This document shows, one piece after another, positions 6,815 through 16,871 of a DNA stretch of 26,210 bases (the first letter of the stretch is position 1; each line of letters begins with the position of its first letter). Both the position numbers and the translations under genes were made by a program. The DNA comes from an uncultured Prevotella sp. (GTDB lineage Bacteria > Bacteroidota > Bacteroidia > Bacteroidales > Bacteroidaceae), in the NCBI GenBank assembly GCA_934196725.1, contig CAKPWR010000040.1, positions 1-26,210 of the forward strand, read 5' to 3'. The notes under the pieces were generated by a model. The model was not told the DNA's origin and searched no databases. It saw only the letters and a list, made by a program, of their open reading frames with translations.

Positions 6815-8785
6815 CTATTTCTGATAAAGAATCAAGGCAGACTGAGGAGCAACCTCTACTTCCTTTCCGGAGATAAAGCCCAGACCTTCCTCGTTGATTA
6901 CTCCGTTGCAGCATGCCACGGTATAGTTGCCTTCAGGAATCTGCATCTTCTTAGCCTGCTGATTGAAATTGTAGATGACTACGATATGCTTCCAGGCATC
7001 AATACCTTCCAGGTTCTTGAGCTGGAAACCTACGAGGCAGCTCTGTTCCTTACCGTTGCTATCCTGGCTAGATAAAAACTCCAGATGCTCACGTACCTTA
7101 TCGCCTGTAGAAAGGCGGAAGGCTGGATGGTTCTTGCGGAGCTGGATCAGATTCTTATAGAAGGTGAATGCCTGTGGATACTTCTGCAAATTGGTCCAGG
7201 TAAACTGGTTGATGCTGTCAGGAGAGTTGAAGCTGTTGTGCACTCCCTTCTTGTCACGAAGCATCTCTTCACCGGCAAGGATGAAAGGCACACCCTGCGA
7301 AGTGAACACACAAGTCTGGGCAAGCTGGTCGATGCGGAGCAACTCGGCAGTACGCATCTCCTCCGGGATATTCTTATCTGTCAGGGATGGGATACTTGCC
7401 TTTAATCTATCTACCAGACACATATCGTCGTGGCAGCTTACATAACTGATCTGCTCGGTTGGGTTGTTGGTCCAAGGCTTCTTGTCATAGTTCACCTTGT
7501 TCATATCCACCTGCGGATGAGCGATGCCACCCACGATACCGAACTTCAGACTCTCCTCCTCGCCAGGAAGACCAGCCAGGAGCGCACCCTTATGGTCATC
7601 AGAGAAAGGACCACGGAGGGCATCACGCATATCATCGCTGAAGGCACCGATACCATTGAGCTGGTGGGTATTCGCCTTCATGGCAAGTTTCTCCGTAGGA
7701 TAAGCACAGCTGCCTGCGCTCCATCCCTCACCATAGATATAGATGCTAGGATCAATACGGTTCACCATCTCACGGATAGCCTGCATGGTCTCGATATCAT
7801 GCACACCCATCAGGTCGAAACGGAAGCCGTCGATATGATATTCATCAATCCAGTACTTCACACTCTCCAACATAAACTGGCGCATCAAAGCCTTTTCGGA
7901 TGCAGTCTCATTGCCGCAGCCGGAACCGTCAGAGTACTTGCCATCCTTGGTCTTGCGATAGTAATAATCTGGATAAGTACGTTGGAAGTTGCTGCCGTTG
8001 ATATCGAAGGTATGGTTATACACGGCATCGAAGATGACTCGGATGCCAGCCTTATGCAATGCCATCACCATCTCCTTGAACTCCTTGATGCGGGTTCCAG
8101 GAGAATAAGGGTCGGTACTGTAACTGCCTTCCGGCACATTATAATTCTTTGGATCGTAACCCCAGTTGAACTGAGGCTTGTTGAGTTGGGTCTCATCTAC
8201 TGAAGCGTAATCGAATACCGGCTGGAAATGGATGGCATTGATGCCGAGGTTCTTGAGATATTCGATGGCACCTGGCTCTGTAAGGGCAAGATACTTACCC
8301 TTATACTTCAAATCAGATGTAGGAGAAACGGAGAAATCACGTACATGGAGTTCGTAAATGACGAGGTCGGCTGGTGATTTCAAGGCTGGACGCACATCCT
8401 TATCCCATCCAAATGGATCGGTATCGTACAAATCTACGATGGCGCCACGATTTCCGTTCACACCTACCGCTTTGGCAAATGTACCCGGTGTTTCACCCTT
8501 GCCGATATCGAAGGTATAGAACTTACCCTTGAGGTCGCCCTTCACGGTAGCTTCCCAGCGTTCATCACCCATCTTCTTCATTTTCAGCGTCTTATAAGCC
8601 TTTCCCTTTTGTCCGTCCTTATAAAGACGGATGGTAACAGAAGACTTGCCGGCTGTAGGGGCATTGAGTACAAACATGGTTTTCTCCTTGGAATACATCA
8701 TCTCATTGAATGTCTGCTGGGCATTCAATGAAGTTGGCAAAATAGTTGCTGTCAATGCTGCAATTATTAGTTTTTGGACTTTCAT
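6815..8785 (-). CDS. pulA: Type I pullulanase (GH13_14), periplasmic
   Basis: 656 residues. A signal peptide (MKVQKLIIAALTATILPTSLNAQ) lacks a lipobox. A CBM48-like N-terminal domain (about 30-120) comes before the catalytic barrel. The type I pullulanase signature appears as FNWGYDPKNY (206-215). Catalytic regions are FDAVYNHTF, DGFRFDLMGVHD (nucleophile Asp324), IYGEGWSAG (acid/base Glu353) and YVSCHDDMCLVDRL (Asp453). The enzyme cleaves alpha-1,6 branches, which allows complete breakdown of amylopectin or glycogen fragments next to the SusA-like and SusB-like enzymes. The classic Bacteroides thetaiotaomicron Sus operon has no such gene. A 16-bp perfect inverted repeat lies in the 132-bp gap to susB. 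Confidence 0.94.
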   Translation of the reverse strand: MKVQKLIIAALTATILPTSLNAQQTFNEMMYSKEKTMFVLNAPTAGKSSVTIRLYKDGQKGKAYKTLKMKKMGDERWEATVKGDLKGKFYTFDIGKGETPGTFAKAVGVNGNRGAIVDLYDTDPFGWDKDVRPALKSPADLVIYELHVRDFSVSPTSDLKYKGKYLALTEPGAIEYLKNLGINAIHFQPVFDYASVDETQLNKPQFNWGYDPKNYNVPEGSYSTDPYSPGTRIKEFKEMVMALHKAGIRVIFDAVYNHTFDINGSNFQRTYPDYYYRKTKDGKYSDGSGCGNETASEKALMRQFMLESVKYWIDEYHIDGFRFDLMGVHDIETMQAIREMVNRIDPSIYIYGEGWSAGSCAYPTEKLAMKANTHQLNGIGAFSDDMRDALRGPFSDDHKGALLAGLPGEEESLKFGIVGGIAHPQVDMNKVNYDKKPWTNNPTEQISYVSCHDDMCLVDRLKASIPSLTDKNIPEEMRTAELLRIDQLAQTCVFTSQGVPFILAGEEMLRDKKGVHNSFNSPDSINQFTWTNLQKYPQAFTFYKNLIQLRKNHPAFRLSTGDKVREHLEFLSSQDSNGKEQSCLVGFQLKNLEGIDAWKHIVVIYNFNQQAKKMQIPEGNYTVACCNGVINEEGLGFISGKEVEVAPQSALILYQK

Positions 8786-8867
8786 ATTGTTAAGTTACTG
8801 TAATACAGGACATTAAAGTGAGTAAAACGTAGAATAAGTGTCCCAGATTATCTACACTCATTTTTAG

Positions 8868-8905
8868 CGTATTTCCGTCCAACCGGACAGTTGGACGGAA
8901 ATACG
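8868..8905. repeat. 16-bp perfect inverted repeat between susB and pulA
   Basis: CGTATTTCCGTCCAAC (8868-8883) pairs perfectly with 8890-8905 around a 6-base loop. Neither strand has a T-run after the hairpin, so it is not a standard terminator. No TAnnTTTG promoter is visible between it and pulA. An RNA stem setting expression ratio or mRNA stability within the operon is plausible. Confidence 0.8.
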
Positions 8906-8917
8906 GAAATTATAGAC

Positions 8918-11062
<2,145 letters not shown>

Positions 11063-11135
11063 TTATTGCTTATTCTTGTTTTTTGAATTCTTGTTAGTTC
11101 GTCTTCATCATAATCAGTTTATTCTTAAGACAGTG

Positions 11136-11143
11136 CAAAGATA
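11136..11143 (-). promoter_or_regulatory. -7 box of susB
   Basis: TATCTTTG on the minus strand. A possible -33 TTTG (11166-11169) lies 22 bp upstream, inside the loop of the malQ terminator. The LacI-type palindrome is centred 62.5 bp upstream of the box. Confidence 0.75.
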
Positions 11144-11144
11144 C

Positions 11145-11185
11145 AAAAAACAAAAATACCCTCCGCAAATTGGGAGGGTATTTTT
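11145..11185 (-). terminator. Terminator of malQ overlapping the susB promoter
   Basis: A perfect 13-bp stem (11152-11164 with 11173-11185) with core ATACCCTCC/GGAGGGTAT and an 8-base loop, followed on the minus strand by G and six T. It sits directly upstream of the susB -7 box, so the terminator and promoter share sequence. Confidence 0.8.
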
Positions 11186-11198
11186 CTGTATATCAAGG

Positions 11199-11212
11199 TG
11201 CAAACGTTTGCA
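11199..11212. promoter_or_regulatory. LacI-family operator in front of susB
   Basis: TGCAAACGTTTGCA is a perfect palindrome with the central CG typical of LacI-family sites; symmetry extends to 11198-11213. It is identical to the site before malQ and differs at one base from the site between lacI and susC. It lies inside the malQ 3' untranslated region. Confidence 0.8.
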
Positions 11213-11269
11213 CGCACTTGCATCCTCTATTGCTTTTGCATTCGCTATTGCTATTGTTTTTACAAAACC

Positions 11270-13945
11270 TTAGATTCTTCCACCTTGAGCTATCAGCTCG
11301 GTGATGTTCTCCATAAACTCCTTGCTGGCAGCCAATTCCTCCAGACTGAGGTGCATGCGATAACGCCAGTAGTGCTTTGGATTGGCAGGGATGTTGATGC
11401 GCTCGGCATCTGCATCCGGCAGACGGAGTCTCTCATCGATGGCGAGCCAATCCTGAACGCTCAATACGCAGAGCATGGATGGAGAAGTCAAGTGGCGGGC
11501 GATGATATCTCTTGCCAACCAACCTGGGAGCGGATGAGGAGCTGGTCCTTCACGATAGAGCATCGTGTTGTAATACTCCTGGGTACGGGAGATGTTCTCA
11601 TCCCACCACATACGCAAGGTTGGCATATCATGACTTGAGATAGTGCAGACAGAGCGGTATGGGTTACGGCTCAGATGACCAAACTTAACCGTTGGGTCCT
11701 TTGGCATGCTTTGGAGCTCCAGACTCAATATCTTCAACTCGTTCATTACCCATGGCACACAGTCTGGTACCATACCGAGGTCTTCGGCACAAACCAGCAT
11801 GCGGGTAGCCTGAATCAACTTAGGCAACTTCTTCATTGCCTCGCCATACCAGAACTGGTTGTGGCGGCGGTAGAAGTAGTCATTGTAAAGACGGTTGAAC
11901 ACAACCTTATCACTATCATAGAGCGACTCGTAGATGAAGTCGAGCTGTGCAGAGATACGTGGATGGAAAAGTTCCGGATTCTTGCGGTCACGAACGAAGA
12001 GAACATCGCTGATCAAGGCATACAAGCCGTCACGCAACCAGATTTCCTTCTCATCTGTTACATCAGCGAAGAGAGCTTCTACCTTGCGCTGGCTATCTAC
12101 CTCTGGCTTCATCTGATAACGCTCATCGTCGAGGCGGTCGAGATACTTCTCCTTCACCTCGTCAGCACGCTCATGGAACATGCGGTCCAATACCCAGTCG
12201 GTGATGAACGGACGGGTGAAGCGATCCTCCTGGAAGTCCAAGCCGTAACTTTGAATCTCCTCACGGGTCATGCCGATGGCTGGAGCAAACTGTCCGAGCA
12301 AACCATGTACGCTATCTACCGGAATTTCCCAGATGCGGAAGAAGCCCAGCACGTGGTCGATGCGGTAAGCATCAAAGTACTTAGACATATTCTGGAATCT
12401 GCGGGTCCACCACTGGCATCCATCCTTCAACATCTCATCCCAGTTGTAGGTAGGGAATCCCCAGTTCTGACCGTTCACAGAGAAATCATCTGGTGGAGCA
12501 CCTGCCTGACCGTTCAGGTTGAAGTACTTAGGCTCCATCCATACATCGCAACTGTGGCGATGCACACCGATAGGAATATCACCTTTCAAGACAACACCCT
12601 TAGCCTTGGCATGTTCGTGCGCTTCCTGCATCTGCTGATTCAGAACGAACTGCACGAAGTAGAAGAACTCCACGTTCTTGTATGCCTCTGTTTTCGGGTT
12701 GGTCAAGTCCTTACGCTCAGCCTCATCCCATACGTTGTGGTCTGGCCACTGAGAGAAATCAGCAGTACCATTCTTATCGCGTAAGTATGAATACTGAGCA
12801 TAAGGAACCAACCATTGTTCATTTTCCTTGAAGAAAGCCATGAACTCGGCCGTATCCATTATCTTTTTACCTTCCTGTTCGAATATCTGGTGCAAGTAAT
12901 TGATCTTGAAATCATTTACCTGTTCATAATCTATCTGAGACAAGCTGTTCAGCTGTTCACGTGTCTTCTCTGCCTCAGCACGAGCCTTGGCATCCTTCAA
13001 CTCTGGAAGTGCATGAAGATCAGCATATTGAGGATGGATGGCAAAGACGCTGATGCAACTGTATGGATAGCTGTCTGTCCATGTATGGGTAATGGTAGTA
13101 TCATTGATAGGCAAGAGCTGCAAAACCTTCTGACCGGTCTTTGCTATAAGATCTATCATGCCCACCAAATCGCCAAAGTCGCCTATACCTGCACTCTTCT
13201 TGCTTCTCAAAGAGAATACCGGAACCAAGGTTCCGGCAAGCTTGCGGTTGTAGAGAGCAAAGAATGCCTGGTCTAAATCATAGACTACGACATCTCCTGC
13301 CTTCATCTCCGGCAGGTCGATGGTACGGTTCATTCCTGACTCCCAAAGAACCTGTGACTTCTTCTTATCAACAGCCACAAACTTCAGTTCCAAATGAGAA
13401 CTCTGCAACTGGGTAGCATCCAAATCTACCGCCCATTCATTATAGGTATGCTGAGTCATTGGCACCACTTTCTGCAGGTTCCAGTCACCCAAAGCCTCAT
13501 CAGCACCCAACAATCCGAGACTCTCACCATCACGCAACTGAGGAGCGCGAACGATGATACGGACTGTCTTGGCATAGTTGCATGGCTTCATCTCCTGAGG
13601 AGTCTGGTGGTTGATGCAGTCAGTAAAGGCACTACTATACAAATAGGAATCCTCTGGTATCACCTTCCAGTGATCGTAGAGCGTATATTCCGCTGCCTTT
13701 TGAGCAGTCATATCCAGACGATGCTTCACCAGAAGCCATTCTGTCTTCAGAACAACGCCCTCACGTACTACACTATAATAATAGGTGTAAGCCTGCTGAG
13801 AAGGTTCCACACACCAATCATACGACCAGCGCTCACCATCGAGCGTGGTCAGAGGAAACTTCAGTTCCTCATTATCTTTCTGAATGTTGACGACAATCTG
13901 CTCGCCGAACATTGTCTTATACGAAATATGAAAATGTATAATCAT
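11270..13945 (-). CDS. malQ: 4-alpha-glucanotransferase (GH77 amylomaltase, DPE2-like, two CBM20 domains)
   Basis: About 891 residues, no signal peptide, so cytosolic. Two N-terminal starch-binding CBM20 modules (about 2-100 and 128-230; GLLGADEALGDWNL in the second) precede the GH77 barrel. Visible GH77 motifs are KGDIPIGVHRHSCDVW, YRIDHVLGFFRIWEIP (nucleophile Asp near 530), CAEDLGMVPDC (acid/base Glu) and SSHDMPTLRMWW. The architecture matches plant DPE2-type enzymes that move glucosyl units between maltose and longer glucans. I chose the ATG at 13945 (MIIHFHISYKT) over the in-frame TTG at 13954. A LacI-type palindrome and a near-consensus -7 box precede it; the terminator at 11145-11185 ends it. 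Confidence 0.95.
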   Translation of the reverse strand: MIIHFHISYKTMFGEQIVVNIQKDNEELKFPLTTLDGERWSYDWCVEPSQQAYTYYYSVVREGVVLKTEWLLVKHRLDMTAQKAAEYTLYDHWKVIPEDSYLYSSAFTDCINHQTPQEMKPCNYAKTVRIIVRAPQLRDGESLGLLGADEALGDWNLQKVVPMTQHTYNEWAVDLDATQLQSSHLELKFVAVDKKKSQVLWESGMNRTIDLPEMKAGDVVVYDLDQAFFALYNRKLAGTLVPVFSLRSKKSAGIGDFGDLVGMIDLIAKTGQKVLQLLPINDTTITHTWTDSYPYSCISVFAIHPQYADLHALPELKDAKARAEAEKTREQLNSLSQIDYEQVNDFKINYLHQIFEQEGKKIMDTAEFMAFFKENEQWLVPYAQYSYLRDKNGTADFSQWPDHNVWDEAERKDLTNPKTEAYKNVEFFYFVQFVLNQQMQEAHEHAKAKGVVLKGDIPIGVHRHSCDVWMEPKYFNLNGQAGAPPDDFSVNGQNWGFPTYNWDEMLKDGCQWWTRRFQNMSKYFDAYRIDHVLGFFRIWEIPVDSVHGLLGQFAPAIGMTREEIQSYGLDFQEDRFTRPFITDWVLDRMFHERADEVKEKYLDRLDDERYQMKPEVDSQRKVEALFADVTDEKEIWLRDGLYALISDVLFVRDRKNPELFHPRISAQLDFIYESLYDSDKVVFNRLYNDYFYRRHNQFWYGEAMKKLPKLIQATRMLVCAEDLGMVPDCVPWVMNELKILSLELQSMPKDPTVKFGHLSRNPYRSVCTISSHDMPTLRMWWDENISRTQEYYNTMLYREGPAPHPLPGWLARDIIARHLTSPSMLCVLSVQDWLAIDERLRLPDADAERINIPANPKHYWRYRMHLSLEELAASKEFMENITELIAQGGRI

Positions 13946-13982
13946 AAGACTCAAAAAGGTTATTTTATTACTATTTACGGTG

Positions 13983-13990
13983 CGAAATTA
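13983..13990 (-). promoter_or_regulatory. -7 box of malQ (one mismatch)
   Basis: TAATTTCG on the minus strand, one mismatch to TAnnTTTG. Just upstream, plus-strand AAATATCCGTTA (13995-14006) is shared with the lacI promoter (16598-16609) at nearly the same place. The upstream palindrome is centred exactly 62.5 bp away, which supports the call. Confidence 0.6.
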
Positions 13991-14045
13991 AGAAAAATAT
14001 CCGTTATATCCATTCTTTCTTTTGCACAAACGAACCAAAAACAAG

Positions 14046-14059
14046 TGCAAACGTTTGCA
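14046..14059. promoter_or_regulatory. LacI-family operator in front of malQ
   Basis: TGCAAACGTTTGCA, identical to the susB site. It lies between the MFS permease stop (14078) and the malQ promoter, about 76 bp upstream of the predicted transcription start. Confidence 0.8.
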
Positions 14060-14077
14060 TTCGTTTCAGTTTTACAC

Positions 14078-15439
14078 CTATTTCTTTAACTCTTTTACAT
14101 TCTCTTTCTGATGGTCCTTGATGATACTAACCGATAAAGCGCCACAGATAAGCAAAATACCAGCCACAATCATCATATCGCTCTGATGAGAACCTACCAG
14201 ACTCAGAATGACGCCACCACAGATGGCTGCCACAATCTGAGGTATACAGATGGTTCCATTGAACAAGCCCAGGTAAGCACCCATGTGACCATAGCCCTGC
14301 AAGGCATTGGTAACGAAGGTGAAAGGCATTGCCAACATGGCTGCCCAACCGGCACCAATCATCAGGAATGGGATAAACTGCAGGTACTGGTCGTGAAGGA
14401 ATGGAATGAGAGCGAAGCCCACACCACCGATAATCAAGCTGACAGCGTATGCCATCTTGGTATTCTTGAACTGAGGAAGAACCACAGCCCAAAGCACACT
14501 ACCTACTGCCTGAACAGCGAAGAGAATACCTACCCAGTTACCAGCCTCCTGGAACTCAGCCGATTTAGGATCGGTAGTATTCCAAACAGTCTCAGCGATG
14601 GCACCGGTAGAATAATTCCAAAGATAAAGGAAGCCAGCCCAGCAGAAGAACTGAACCAATCCCACCTTCCAGAAAGTAGAAGGCGCATTGCGGAGCAAAG
14701 TGAACCAGTTAGCCTTGTCTTCAGAAGCCTCAGCATTAGAATTCTTCACTCTTCCCTCTTCCCTCTTCACTTCATTATACTCCGCATACTGTTGAGGATT
14801 CCACTCTTTCACCTTCATCGTGGTGTAGATGACGCAGAGAATGAGGATGGCAGCACCCACATAGAACGACCAGATAACAGAATCCGGCACTACGCCCTGT
14901 TCAGCTACATTCTTGATTCCCAGGAAAGTAAAGAGAAATGGGAAGATATATCCAGCTACAGAGCCGGCATTGCAGAGGAAACTCTGGATAGAGTAAGCCT
15001 TTGCCTTCTGCTTCTCGTTCACCATATCGCCCACCAGCATCTTGAATGGCTGCATCGCCATATTGATGCTCGTATCCAGGAACATCAGGGCAATCAGTCC
15101 GAAGAGCATCGCTCCGCTCACGGTCAAGCCCAGCGAACCGGCATTCGGCAGCAGGCACATCACGAGGACGGCGATGGTGGCACCCACGAAGAGATAAGGG
15201 ATGCGGCGACCGAATCGGCACCAGGTCTTATCGCTCAGTGTTCCTACGATAGGCTGTACCAGGATTCCCATCAATGGAGGGAGAATCCAGAAATAACTCA
15301 AGTTGTGTGGGTCAGCACCCAACGTTGCAAAGATTCGGGAGATATTGGCGCTCTGAAGGGCGTAGGCAATCTGTACCCCGAAGAATCCGAAGCTCAAATT
15401 CCAGAGCTTCCAGAAACTTAAATCAGGTTTTTGTGTCAT
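14078..15439 (-). CDS. MFS maltose/maltodextrin permease (SLC45/GPH-like)
   Basis: About 453 residues, 12 hydrophobic segments expected. The N-terminus MTQKPDLSFWKLWNLSFGFF, the GTLSDKTWCRFGRRIPYLF loop after helix 2 and the central cytoplasmic loop are typical of SLC45/sucrose-symporter-like MFS proteins that often accompany Sus loci. It would move maltose or short maltodextrins from periplasm to cytosol for MalQ. The ATG at 15439 was chosen; an in-frame ATG at 15466 would add MNINKNNIT and is less likely. The central loop carries a low-complexity stretch (REEGRVKNSNAEAS) encoded by short repeats. It lies between lacI and malQ on the same strand with no clear promoter, so it may be co-transcribed with lacI. 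Confidence 0.88.
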   Translation of the reverse strand: MTQKPDLSFWKLWNLSFGFFGVQIAYALQSANISRIFATLGADPHNLSYFWILPPLMGILVQPIVGTLSDKTWCRFGRRIPYLFVGATIAVLVMCLLPNAGSLGLTVSGAMLFGLIALMFLDTSINMAMQPFKMLVGDMVNEKQKAKAYSIQSFLCNAGSVAGYIFPFLFTFLGIKNVAEQGVVPDSVIWSFYVGAAILILCVIYTTMKVKEWNPQQYAEYNEVKREEGRVKNSNAEASEDKANWFTLLRNAPSTFWKVGLVQFFCWAGFLYLWNYSTGAIAETVWNTTDPKSAEFQEAGNWVGILFAVQAVGSVLWAVVLPQFKNTKMAYAVSLIIGGVGFALIPFLHDQYLQFIPFLMIGAGWAAMLAMPFTFVTNALQGYGHMGAYLGLFNGTICIPQIVAAICGGVILSLVGSHQSDMMIVAGILLICGALSVSIIKDHQKENVKELKK

Positions 15440-15513
15440 CGTTATATTGTTTTTATTAATATTCATTCAGAAATTAAGGCATCCCCTCTAAAAGGCGCCA
15501 GCAAGAATGTCAA

Positions 15514-15541
15514 TTCAACATTCAACATTTAACATTCAACA
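15514..15541. repeat. Four tandem 7-mers (TTCAACA/TTTAACA)
   Basis: TTCAACA, TTCAACA, TTTAACA, TTCAACA follow one another and abut the lacI stop codon. A simple tandem repeat in the gap between lacI and the permease gene. Confidence 0.85.
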
Positions 15542-16567
15542 TTATCTAGTTGTTCCTCTTACCACGAGTCGGGTCCTCACAACCCTTTTCTCCACATCAT
15601 CTTTCGGGATGGAGCCTTCCACCTGTCCGATAAGGATATTTGCCGCTTCCTCTCCTACAGCCACACCTCTCTGTTCCACTGTGGTAAGCATCGGATCACT
15701 CGCCTTGGCACGGTCACCATTGGTAAAGCCACAGATGCTGATGTCATCCGGCACACTGAATCCCATACGCTTAGCGGTATAGAGAATACCGATTGCCGTA
15801 TCATCGTTGATGGCAAAGAAAGCATCCGGCACATCATCCTGCTCCAGGATTTCCGGTGTGATAGCCTCAGCCTGCGCACGGTTATCGCAAATCTTCACCC
15901 AATTTGGATTTTCCGTCAATCCATGCTTCACGAGGGCATCATGATAACCATTATACCGGTTCTTGGAAATCTCCATATTCATCGGCGAACCATAGAAGGC
16001 AATTTTCTTACAGCCCGTATCAATGAGATGGGTCACGGCGGTGAAGGCGCCCATGTAGTCATCCACTACGACTCTGGAGCAGTTGACGCCCGTACATATT
16101 CTATCATAGAAGACAAGGGGCACGCCATTGTTCATCAACTTCTCGAAGTGAGCATACTGCTTGGTGTCCTTTGCCTGCGAAACGATAATGCCGCACACCT
16201 TATTCTTATAGAAGTCGTCACAGATGGCAACTTCTCGGTCATATCTTTCCTTGCTCTGCGCCACCATCACACGATAACCTCTGGCTCTCGCTTCCTCCTC
16301 TATACCCGAAAGAACGGACATAAAATAATAATGTACCAACTCCGGAATGATAACTCCTATCACCTTCATCGGCTGCACCTTACTATGTCGCAAAGCCTCT
16401 CCGATGACGTTGGGACAGAAATTATGTTCCCGCGCATACGCCTGTATACGTTCCTTCTGGGCAGCACTGATTCTAGGGCTGTCCTTCAAAGCTCTGCTCA
16501 CCGTGGCGATACTTACACCCAGGTCGCGAGCTATATCTTTCATTGTTATAATATTATTCTCGTTCAT
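15542..16567 (-). CDS. LacI-family transcription regulator of the starch/maltose locus
   Basis: About 341 residues. An N-terminal LacI helix-turn-helix (MKDIARDLGVSIATVSRALKDSPRIS) is followed by a periplasmic-binding-protein-like sensor (VIGVIIPELVHYYFMSVLSGIEEEARARGY, ICGFTNGDRAKASDPMLTTVEQ). The longest frame begins at 16582, but the -7 box at 16587-16594 leaves almost no leader for that start. The ATG at 16567 (MNENNIIT), preceded by a GAGGAAAG run, is preferred, and 16543 is possible. Divergent from susC with a shared palindrome centred between the two promoters. Three near-identical palindromes in this window define its likely regulon: itself, susC-F, malQ and susB-pulA-susA. The effector is probably a malto-oligosaccharide (inference). 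Confidence 0.93.
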   Translation of the reverse strand: MNENNIITMKDIARDLGVSIATVSRALKDSPRISAAQKERIQAYAREHNFCPNVIGEALRHSKVQPMKVIGVIIPELVHYYFMSVLSGIEEEARARGYRVMVAQSKERYDREVAICDDFYKNKVCGIIVSQAKDTKQYAHFEKLMNNGVPLVFYDRICTGVNCSRVVVDDYMGAFTAVTHLIDTGCKKIAFYGSPMNMEISKNRYNGYHDALVKHGLTENPNWVKICDNRAQAEAITPEILEQDDVPDAFFAINDDTAIGILYTAKRMGFSVPDDISICGFTNGDRAKASDPMLTTVEQRGVAVGEEAANILIGQVEGSIPKDDVEKRVVRTRLVVRGTTR

Positions 16568-16586
16568 GATATCTTTCCTCACGCTG

Positions 16587-16594
16587 CAAAATTA
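16587..16594 (-). promoter_or_regulatory. -7 box of lacI
   Basis: TAATTTTG on the minus strand, full consensus. The upstream edge lies 62.5 bp from the centre of the shared palindrome. It shares the adjacent AAATATCCGTTA element with the malQ promoter. Confidence 0.7.
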
Positions 16595-16649
16595 GACAAA
16601 TATCCGTTAAGTTGCTCCTTTTCCATTGATATAAATCAAGCAAAAGGAA

Positions 16650-16663
16650 TGCAAACGATTGCA
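16650..16663. promoter_or_regulatory. LacI-family operator shared by lacI and susC
   Basis: TGCAAACGATTGCA, one base from the perfect palindrome at susB and malQ. Its centre is 62.5 bp from the lacI -7 box and 61.5 bp from the susC -7 box, almost exactly midway. Confidence 0.75.
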
Positions 16664-16717
16664 CATAAGAAATAACGGAATTAACTAAAAAATAGTACAT
16701 TGTATCGAAAAAGACCT

Positions 16718-16725
16718 TAATTTTG
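16718..16725 (+). promoter_or_regulatory. -7 box of the susCDEF operon
   Basis: TAATTTTG, full match to TAnnTTTG. It implies a start near 16732 and a leader of about 140 nt before susC. The leader holds a direct repeat ATATTC(G/A)TCAA at 16799-16809 and 16819-16829 and an A-rich tract before the start codon. Confidence 0.7.
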
Positions 16726-16871
16726 CACCCAGAAAGAATAAGCAACGCAACTCCTCGACCTATTTTTACACAAAACAAGGCCAGAGACTAAAAACGTGAT
16801 ATTCGTCAAAAAAGCAGAATATTCATCAAGAATAAACATAAATATAAACATAAACTTAAAAATCAGACAAA

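Noticed and set aside
8868..8905. Intrinsic terminator of susB
   Set aside because: No T-run follows the hairpin on the minus strand (CTAAAAATG), so it was listed as an inverted repeat only.
14186..15421. Long open frame of 411 codons on the plus strand
   Set aside because: Antisense to the MFS permease, rich in His, Ser, Glu and Arg with no family features; a shadow of codon bias in the real gene. The same holds for the long plus-strand frames at 4812-5573, 7430-8203, 9356-10135 and 11675-12784.
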